In this document: positions 56,256 through 64,000 of the stretch, one piece after another
Numbering within the stretch: position 1 is the stretch's first letter
Layout: every line of letters starts with the position of its first letter
Origin: Thecaphora thlaspeos
Lineage: Eukaryota > Basidiomycota > Ustilaginomycetes > Urocystidales > Glomosporiaceae
Length of the DNA stretch: 64,000 bases
Direction of reading: 5' to 3'
NCBI GenBank assembly: GCA_900291925.1
Contig: UWYS01000005.1
Span: 558,001-622,000, forward strand
Program-made: the position numbers and the translations under genes
The notes under the pieces: model-generated
Told to the model about the DNA's origin: nothing
What the model saw: the letters and a program-made list of their open reading frames with translations, nothing else
Databases searched by the model: none

Positions 56256-57131
56256 CGACATGGTTCCGATTTTGAACACTGATATTTGCGTCGTCACTGG
56301 AAGACAGTTCCAGAATACCAAGGAGTGCGGTGATGGAAAGAACAAGGAGGTAGGAAAAGGAAAACAAAGAAACAAAAACAAAAAAAAGTAAAAAGTAGAA
56401 AAGCAACACAAAAACCTTCAAGACGGCGATGGCGACGAAGAAGACCGACTTGCTTACGGACCTATCTTCTGCTTGCCATCAAGGACGCTGACCTGGGATC
56501 GACGGAGCCCCCACCAACTCTGTATGAAGGAGGGGCGAACGAAGATCAGGCAGAACAGAGACGGGGACAGGACGACAGTACATAGTTTCTCTCTTTCTCT
56601 CCGCCGTTCTGTCCGCCTCTGCCCCACCTCGCTAAGGCCGAGCGTTTGTTGTGGATAGGTCGCTGCTTTTTGCTGGTCGAATGAGCTTTAGGAATGCCAC
56701 TTGACGTGTAAATATTGACGACGACGACGCCGCTGCTGGCGAGAGATGTGTGGTTGGGTGCGGGGAGCTTAACTCCGAAAGGGCGGAGGTTTTGAAAAGC
56801 GAGGGAAAAGGGTCCGACGACGGCGTCAGAGGGAGCAGCCGCGTCAGCACAGGGCCAGCCGGAGCAGGGCGGCCCTTTGGAGTTTCAAAGGCGGAGCGTC
56901 CAACAAGCCACTGGCGCACGAGCCGTAGCCTGACCCCGGTCTCCTTTCCGGCTTCCATCGTCAAGCGCGCGCGCGCGCCTCTCTCTTTCTCTCCATCGCC
57001 TTGTCCTGCCCACCTCTGCCGGCCTCTCTGACAGTCCCGCCTCTGCTCATCTACCAGCGCACCACCATCGCCGCCGCCGCTCCTCGTCGACCCGCTCTCG
57101 CCCCGGCCGGCCTCACCTACCACACGCTACC
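56256..57131. other. Spacer upstream of the glutamate-cysteine ligase subunit gene
   Basis: No gene recognised. An A-rich stretch at 56340-56410 lies in the 3' region of the previous gene. The last 170 bases before 57132 are C-rich and hold a CG dinucleotide run (about 56967). Confidence 0.45.
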
Positions 57132-58750
57132 ATGACCGCCTCCTCTTCCTCCTCATCTGCACCCACGAATGGCACCGGCGCTTCCAGCGCTGGTGCGCCG
57201 TTCACGTCGCTCTTCGTGCATACGCACGACGTCTCGCGCTCGCTCAAGCCATCGGCGGATGGCGAGCTCGCGCATGCGCTCCACCAGACGCTCCACTTTG
57301 CCCTCGACGGCGACCAAGACGACTGGGGCATGCACACGCTCGGACACAGTGGCGGCTGCGATCCGCTCGCCACCATGCCCTCCACATCCGACTCGACCCA
57401 CACGAACGACCATCCCCTTCCTCCCTCCAATGACGCTGCTTTCTCCTCCTCGCCCATCTCCGAGGGAGAGACGAACGGACATCCCCGCGCCCGACCCGGC
57501 TTCTTTCCCACCGCCGACCCAGCTCGACCCTTCATCTCGTACCTCTGGGACCAGCGCCGCTCGACGCTGACGCTCCCAAACCCATCGACAATCAACAACC
57601 CCGTCGCCGACCCTTGCTCTCCAGACCTTCGAAGTGCTTATGAGATCACGGGCAAGTTCTTCTACCTCTCCGAAAACACGTCACCGCACGGCGGCGATCG
57701 GTTCCCGCCAGAGTGGATCGACGATGCCTTCCGCCGCCTCACGAAAACGACGGGGCTGATTACGCTCGATACGTTTATCGTCACGTTCCCCACGTTGGAC
57801 CTGGATGGATTGAGGAGTAGGGCATTGCAGCGCACCCACTCCCAACCCGGTCAACCAAGCGGGACCTGTCTGCCCTGCACCAGCGGATGCGGAAACGGAG
57901 AGGCAAACGGCTCCACCCCTTCCTTCGGCGGTGATGAAGAGGTATCCGAAGACCAAAAGTCCTCCCTCCGCGACGTGGCGAGAGTGTGGCAGAGCATCTC
58001 TCAGAACCCTCAGTTCCTCTCTCTCGGTCTCTCGGACTTTTCGCAACCTACGTTGGCGCACCTCTTTTCCATCCTTTCTCCGCCTCTCCCGCCGCTCACA
58101 CCTTCGCACTACCAAGATTCGGCTACCGCAAACGACGCTTCGGTACCGATGGCAGGAGCCGTTGCACCGCCCATGCAACCGACGCTGAGCAAGGACAAAG
58201 CGACGGTGTTGGCGCCCTACAGCATCCCATCGGCGTCGCGCAGGCCGAGGGTGGTGACCATAAACGTCAAGTCTGACCCGTGTGGGTTCGATAGGTCGCT
58301 CAGCGCGTACTGTGAGAGGGAAGGCATGCTGTTGATCGCTCATAGCGATCGAAGAGGTACGTCTTTCCCTCCCCCTCTCTCCCAGTCATGTTCGCTTTTT
58401 CGGTCGATACGACACGACACTTTGAAGCTGACACCTCCCCACGACCTCCTGACATGCTCGTCGAAACCAATCAGATCCTTTACCGGCGCGCACGCTTCCG
58501 ACGCTCTTGAAAGAATTCCAGGATGCTCTACCGCATCCGCTCCCGCGACGCGATGCGGTGCTCAAGCCAAAATGGGTGCTCAAATACACGACCCTCATCC
58601 GTGATCGAGGCGTACTAGCCGACAAAGGGTGAGTTTACCTTGTCCCTTTCTCCTCGACCCTGTCTCATCAAGCCTAACGTACGATTGGTCTTTTATCTTT
58701 TCCTTGGATTCGACAATGATGCCAGGTATATCCTCTTTGCAGAGAGGTAG
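57132..58750 (+). CDS. Glutamate-cysteine ligase regulatory (modifier) subunit
   Basis: Three exons, 57132-58356, 58475-58628 and 58726-58750, give 467 residues. The family (GCLM) is an aldo/keto-reductase-like protein that binds the catalytic subunit and lowers its sensitivity to glutathione feedback in the cytosol. Matching blocks are KFFYLSENTSPHGGDRFPPEWIDDAFRR, ITLDTFIVTFP, RPRVVTINVKSDPCGFDRSLS, CEREGMLLIAHSD and the C-terminal KYTTLIRDRGVLADKGYILFAER, the last parts restored by splicing. All phases close. The N-terminal 140 residues are low complexity and the mid-part has a disordered insert, so it is longer than animal GCLM (about 275). Ends in TAG. Convergent with the arrestin-like gene. 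Confidence 0.85.
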
Positions 58751-59086
58751 AGTAACACGCTCGTCGTCGCATCGTAGGAAAGCATATACGCATATGAAAT
58801 CCCACATTGTCATGTCCCCTTTGGAAATGCAGAGAGGATTCCAGTCGTAAAACAATCTCGAGACCACGTTCAGTCATGGTTCTGCATCATCTCGGTATGG
58901 TGTGCGGATAGCGTTGGACGATTACAGTCGATTCTTTCCCGTTCCGTCTCCGCACAAAGCGAGTGTCCATCATCTATGTACGTACGTTTCTACGACCAGA
59001 GCAAAGCAAAGTAGATCAAGGAGAAGATCTAAAGCAAACATATCAAGACGTACGGAAAAAAAAAAAAAAAAAAAAAAAAAACCGAT
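58751..59086. other. Convergent spacer with a 26-base poly(A) run
   Basis: Holds the 3' regions of two convergent genes. A run of 26 A occupies 59056-59081, five bases beyond the stop codon of the minus-strand gene. No gene seen. Confidence 0.7.
59056..59081. repeat. Homopolymer of 26 A (26 T on the minus strand)
   Basis: An uninterrupted A run immediately downstream of the arrestin-like gene on its strand, so the mRNA would carry 26 U just after the stop. Homopolymers of this length are unusual in this GC-rich window. Confidence 0.9.
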
Positions 59087-62000
59087 CTAGTTGCCCCAAA
59101 CGGCCTTCAAGTCTCTCAACTTTCCCTGTCCTATCGCCTTTGTCGTGCCCCTACCACCGAACTTGACTTGTTCACCACCTTGCACCCTCAACCTGTCACC
59201 TTCCGAGGTGGAAGAGGCGTTGAAGACGTCCATGATGGTCGAATCTAGCGCTATACGCGATGATCTCTTCTTCGTGGTGGTGGAGGTGGAAGGAGTGAAT
59301 GAAGAGGATGGTGATTGAGGGATGGGTCGAACGAGGCGCGGAGTCGATTGCGTACCGACGAGAGAGGGTTGCGGGGGGAGGGGTCGACGTTCAGCCTTTG
59401 TCGTTGACGTTGACGAGGTGCTGGTTGCCGATGATGAAGAGAGAGATGGTGAAACGGCACCTGCAAATACCGGTTTGGAATGACCTGTATTAAGGAACTG
59501 AGGCGCGGACCCGCTCTTGAGGCTCTCGGGCTTCGATCCGCCACCTCCGCCCGCCGCCTGAGAGGCAAACGTAGCGGCGATCGAAGTGACCACTGCTCCA
59601 CCGCTGGAAGCGATGCCTTTCTTGTTCGCGTTGCCGTTGCCGTTCTTGCTGAAATCGAGCGCAGGCGCTCCACCGACCGCAGAGGTTCGACGTGCCTTTG
59701 GCTTAAACGTCCCCGAGGGAGGAGGCGAGAGACCGTCGTGCGCCCCACTCGAAGCGTCCGGGACCGTATCGCCGGCGATGTTCAACCATAGCTGAGTGAC
59801 CGACGCCACGCGCCCGCCTCGACCGCCACGGGCCGAGCGCGAGTCGTAGCCTCCTGCCCCCGCCGCTGACCCCGTCGTCGACGCCTCGCCGCTCCCGAGT
59901 GTCTTTTCGACGCGCGTGGGCACGACAATCTCGCGGTCGGCATCGCTGAAGATGTCGGCCGAGCGGCGTGGGAGAGGGTAGCTCTTGTCCGCAGCGGGAA
60001 GCGAGCTCTGGTCCAGCGTCGCCGTGCCGGGCAGGGGCCGGACGCCATTGCCTCCAATGTTGGGCAGGCCGGGCTTCGGCCAGGCGGGCAGCGAGGTGTG
60101 TCGGTCCCGCTTCGTGCCGGCGGAAATGACAGTGCCAGCAGCGGAAGGAGGCGTCTTGCTGTCGCTGCTCGGTTCCACCTGGCTGGAAGTCGAGATCTTG
60201 CGACTGATCGGATGGTCGCGCAGGGCGGTACCCGCCCGTCGAGCAGGCTTGATGTCCGATCCGTCGACGAGCGCACGCAGCTCTGTCGAGAGGGCGAGGA
60301 GCGGCTCGTCGATGCGGACGTAGGACCGCGTGCGTTCTCGCGCCGCTCCTTCCGGACGCGCCGCTGAAGAAGCGATGTTGGCCGTGGTAAAGGACCTGGG
60401 GAGCGCCGCCATCTCGCCCGTCTTGGATGCGGGCGAGGACGACGACGACGAGGTCGAGGTTGAAGGGTGGAAGAGCGGGTTGCGCGTCTGCGACGGCGAC
60501 CGCACCGGAAACATCATCTTGCTCTCGCCCTGGCCGTCCTTTTTAAGCATCGAAATGACGGAGCCGCTCGGCGTGCCCGGTGTCTCGGTGTGCAACAGGC
60601 TGGGCGAGTCGCTGTTTGAGAGCCAGCCGGCGACACGGCTGGCCGCCTGCTTCTTGAGAGCGCTGTGCTGCAGGACGTCTGTCTGCCTCTGGCCCGGGGA
60701 GACGGAGACCGAGAGCGGCCTCTCTGTCTGAGGCCTGCTTCGATTTTGCGAGGTAGTGACGGCAATGTTCTCGAGCGCTCGGCTGGCTTCGGCTCGATCA
60801 CGGGCTCTCTTAGCTTCTTCCGCCACGCTCTCTCTGTCCGCAGCGAGCTTAGCCTCCCGTCGCTCTCTGCGTCTGTCCTCTTCTTCGGCCGCCGCCGCCG
60901 CCGTCGCTGCCTCCTCTAGTTCCCTGCGCCGCGTCCGCTCTTCTGCCTCGGCCTCCTCCTGCCTCTTGCGTGCCTTCTCCTCCCTCTGCTGTTGCTCTTG
61001 GCGGTGGCGGTCGCGTTTAGCCGCGGCTTTTTGGACCCGTCTGTCCTCTTCTGCCCGCCAGTGGCGTTCGACTTCGGCTGCCTTGGCTCGCTCGGCGACA
61101 CGGCGCTCCTCATCGACCCTGGCGCGCTCCTCTTCGATCCTGCGACGCTCCTCCCTCTCGCGGCGCTGCATCGCCTCTTCAGTTTCGCGCTGCTCCTTTT
61201 CGATGAGGGCCACTTCCCTGGCGGATGCGGCGGCTCGCAGTGCACTCTCCTTGCGCGAACGCGTAGATCCGGCCTTGGCGGGGGAGGTGAGCGGGCTGCT
61301 GGACCGTCCATCGTCGCGGCCAACGTTGGCCAGCGTCATGATCGGCATCGACGGCGACGACATGATCTTTGGCGTTGTCGAGCGGACCAGCTTGGTCTCA
61401 AGCGCGCTCAGCCCCACGCCCTGCGACAGACTCGACCGGCGGACGGAGTTTAGCGAGTTGGCGTCAGGCCTCACTGTGATGGCTAACAAGCTCGAGGCTT
61501 CCCGCTCCGACGTGCGCTGTTCCGAGGACGGGAACGGCCGGTGTTTCTCGGCGAAGTCGGCTCTGGTAGCGGCGGTGGTGAGCGCAGCCACGGCAGTCTG
61601 CGCACCCTGTCCTTCTTCTCTCGCCCTCTGAGCGGTCGCAAAGATGTCGCTGGCCCTCGGACGAGCCAACGCGTTCCCGACCTGGCTCTTGCCCGACGGT
61701 ACGGGGGGCTTAGGTAGGCTTTGCGCCTCTTTGGCCGCACTGCGCGGCGCGGCCGCCGGTTCTTGAATTGGTGTTTCGATCCCCTGCTCCGGCCGGGCGG
61801 CCATTTCCTGCTGCCGAGTCGCAGGCTGCCCCTTGCTGGCCGAGCGGAAGGCAGACTCGTCGGGCACCATGCCTAACAGCCTCATCTTGCGCTTGACCTC
61901 TTCCTCGTCCTCTTCAGCCCTGGCCATCGCCTCAAACTGCTCAATATCGTTTCTTGACACGCTACTGCCTGCGTTCGGGCTGCCCTGGGGCTTGTTGAGG

Positions 62001-64000
62001 GTGCCGAGAGCCGCCATCGACTTGACGGTACCGGCCTGTGACTCGCCGTCCTCCTCGATGGTCGCCAAACCGGCAAGCGGCATCGGCCCATTGGGACCGC
62101 CGAAGCCAGATGGTTCGAGAGCGTAAGCGGCTTGCTGCGGCGACGTCTGACTGGCGATAAGTGCCTGCGGTGGCGGCATCGACATGGGCTCCGGCATCCG
62201 AGCGAGCTGCTCTCGCGCCGGCGACTGGGTCTGCTGCTGCTGCTGCTGTTGCGACCAGTGGGCAACGGGAGCGGGCTCGGCGCTGCTCGGGCCAGGGCTA
62301 GGCCCCGATGCACGACGATGCTGGTCAGCAAGCACGTGGGTCGATCCATCGGTGGCCATCATTCCCTGAGCATCCATGGCCTGAATTTGAGACGAAGGCG
62401 GTTGTATAGCCGGCAACGTCGGACCCGGCGAGACGGAGTAGGACCGCTGCGGATGCTGCCAGGTCTGCTGCTGCTGCTGGAGCTGGGGCTGAGGAGTGTG
62501 GTGGCGGGCAGGGTCGTACTGCTGCTGCTGCTGCTGCTGCTGCATCGGATTCGGCGAAGCCGGCGCGGCCGACATCGCGAAGCCGAGGTTCGGGCCGGCG
62601 CTGGCCGACCGAGGGATGGCGTTGCTCTGTAGGAATCGGCTTGGGTTCCAAGCAGTAGCGGCGGGGTTCCACTCGAGCTGTCCGGGGGCCGCGTCGGAAA
62701 AGGAGAAAGGCTGCGGGCTACTTGGCAGCTGGATCACGCCGGGAGCCGCGCTCGCCGGCCTCGAAGGCATTTGGATGAAGCCTCCCGGATGGACCGGTGC
62801 GGGCGACCATCCCCTCTCGGCCGCCATCTGCTCGATAGCCAGCATCTGCGGATCAAAGTGGGCCTGCTCGTGTCCAAGGTGGCCATGGTGGCGATGAGGG
62901 GGAGCAGCAGCACCGTGGTCGCGACCAGGAAGGAGATGGTGGGGATGGGCATGGTGGCCGGCAGACGAGTGGGGTCGATCGGGGACTCTGCCTCCGACAT
63001 AGGCAGGGTCAGGGTGCAGGGATCGCAGATCGTCCTGCGCCGGTGCCTGGACGCTTGCGGTGTGTGCGACATAGATCGGGATCTCGACCGTGAGGTCCTT
63101 GGCAAACGAGCCGAGCACCAGGCTGACAAGCGCAAAGATGCGGATCTCAAAGAGGCGGGTCTTGCGGATGGTGCGCAGGTCGCGCGGGATATCCACGGCG
63201 ACATTGCAGACCGCCTCTTCGTTGGGTGGAAACTCGTACTCGCGGCCTTTAAAGTGATGTTCGTGGACGATTTCGGTAATGCGGGGCTCGAGCGAGACCT
63301 TGTCGGATCGGTCGTGAGTGCCGTCTGCGCTCCCAACGGGGAAGATGAGGCGACGTGCCAGCGAGACTTTGATGCCGGCTACCTGACGCTTGGTGTTGTT
63401 CTTGATGCCGCACCGGATCAGCACCTGTCCGCCGCCCCAGAAGAGCTGCTCCACCACGCCTGCCTCGAGCCAGACGGCGCCGTGACCGCCCATGAAGAGG
63501 CGCGTGTCGCCGATGGCCTCGACGGGCTGCTGGTACTTTTCGTCGAACTCGTCCGACCACTTTTCGACGACAAAGGCCTCGCGGCGCGATGTGACGACCA
63601 TCTTTGCCTCATTCCACCACGTTTGCGCGGTCGCCTTGAGCTGGTATTTGAGGGCGGCGTTGCCGGAAAAGGTGACGGATGACGGCGCCGTCGAGGGGAG
63701 GCGGAAGCCGAAGGGGAACGTGGTCCGGCCTTTGCGTGCGGTCCAGTAGCCGTTGTGCGGAGCAGAGGGCAGAACGGCGTTCGAGGGAGGCAGGTGCTCG
63801 CCCTGAAACAGCGTCCGGTTGTAGAGGAAGAGCTGCGTTGCTGCGTGGTCCCGAGAAGACAGTTCTGCGGAAGGGAACAAAGGATGGAGGCGAAGCGTGG
63901 CTGCACGTTAGCTTTGCCACTGTGTCGCCTTGTCGCTTGCTGACCTTTATCAGCCGCCAAATTGCTGCGTCACTCACCTTCGATTCCTTCGAGCTCGACT
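59087..64000 (-). CDS. Arrestin-fold protein with long disordered tail and coiled coil (5' end outside window)
   Basis: The large exon 63864-59087 codes for about 1591 residues; a 5' exon continues off the window (63978-64000, ending VELEGIE) and joins through a GTGAGT/CAG intron (63977-63865) to ELSSRDHAATQLFLYNRT. The first 300 or so residues look like an arrestin N and C domain: FPFGFRLPSTAPSSVTF, ALKYQLKATAQTWW, LIRCGIKNNTKRQVAGIKVSL and LTVEIPIYVAH. Fungal arrestin-related proteins recruit Rsp5 ligase to plasma membrane transporters or act in pH signalling; which applies here is unclear. The tail is disordered with several Gln runs and His-rich segments, and a long charged coiled coil of Glu/Arg heptads (genomic about 60770-61215). 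A PPxY motif was not seen. The C-terminus (LRDLKAVWGN) is unusual. Ends in TAG. Confidence 0.8.

Noticed and set aside
1..64000. CRISPR array, prophage or bacterial operon
   Set aside because: Spliceosomal introns and eukaryotic genes throughout; no regularly spaced repeats with unique spacers were seen.

Overview
The window is nuclear DNA of a filamentous or dimorphic fungus, most likely a basidiomycete, and the style of the genes suggests Ustilaginomycotina. The signs are short introns with GTGAGT-type donors and CAG acceptors, very GC-rich third codon positions, pyrimidine-rich leaders, and recognisable fungal proteins (eEF1A, TAF7, m-AAA protease, Rtr1, Vps39, bZIP-DUF3425). The species cannot be named from the sequence.

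Layout. 1-4.0 kb: no gene recognised. 4.1-6.5 kb (+): bZIP factor. 7.35-8.9 kb (+): UDP-GlcNAc pyrophosphorylase. 9.4-10.25 kb (-): centrin. 11.2-11.8 kb (-): ribosomal protein uL13. 13.97-14.5 kb (+): eL32. 15.8-18.0 kb (+): TAF7. 19.5-21.3 kb (+): eEF1A. 22.2-23.2 kb: internally deleted pogo/Fot1-like DNA transposon with 82-bp inverted ends. 23.4-24.9 kb (-): unknown gene whose frame crosses two internal UAG codons. 25.7-28.3 kb (-): m-AAA protease. 28.9-30.2 kb: CpG-rich degenerate tandem-repeat block. 30.79-31.04 kb: 249-bp fold-back element. 31.6-34.3 kb (+): mitochondrial aconitase. 35.5-37.5 kb (+): dihydroxy-acid dehydratase-like locus with a nonsense codon and no N-terminus. 38.0-41.3 kb: GPN2 (-) and RTR1/RPAP2 (+), head to head. 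41.6-44.9 kb (-): sodium:solute symporter with a 33-nt exon and a 1.55-kb intron. 46.1-50.4 kb (+): VPS39/VAM6. 51.15-51.26 kb (-): a single 5S rRNA gene. 54.2-56.3 kb (+): unknown protein. 57.1-58.75 kb (+): glutamate-cysteine ligase regulatory subunit. 59.1 kb to the right edge (-): long arrestin-fold protein whose first exon(s) lie outside the window.

Most genes are housekeeping: cell wall precursor synthesis, translation, Pol II transcription and assembly, mitochondrial proteostasis and TCA cycle, vacuolar tethering, glutathione synthesis. The clearest functional pairing is GPN2 with RTR1/RPAP2, which share a promoter of about 290 bp and belong to families both tied to RNA polymerase II biogenesis. 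The accessory signals cluster in 22-24 kb and 28.9-37.5 kb: two DNA-transposon derivatives, a satellite-like block, and two loci with in-frame UAG codons. UAG is an ordinary stop elsewhere in the window, so a code change is not supported. A TACTGTA heptamer recurs (15 copies by eye), always outside genes. No CRISPR array, origin or tRNA could be supported.
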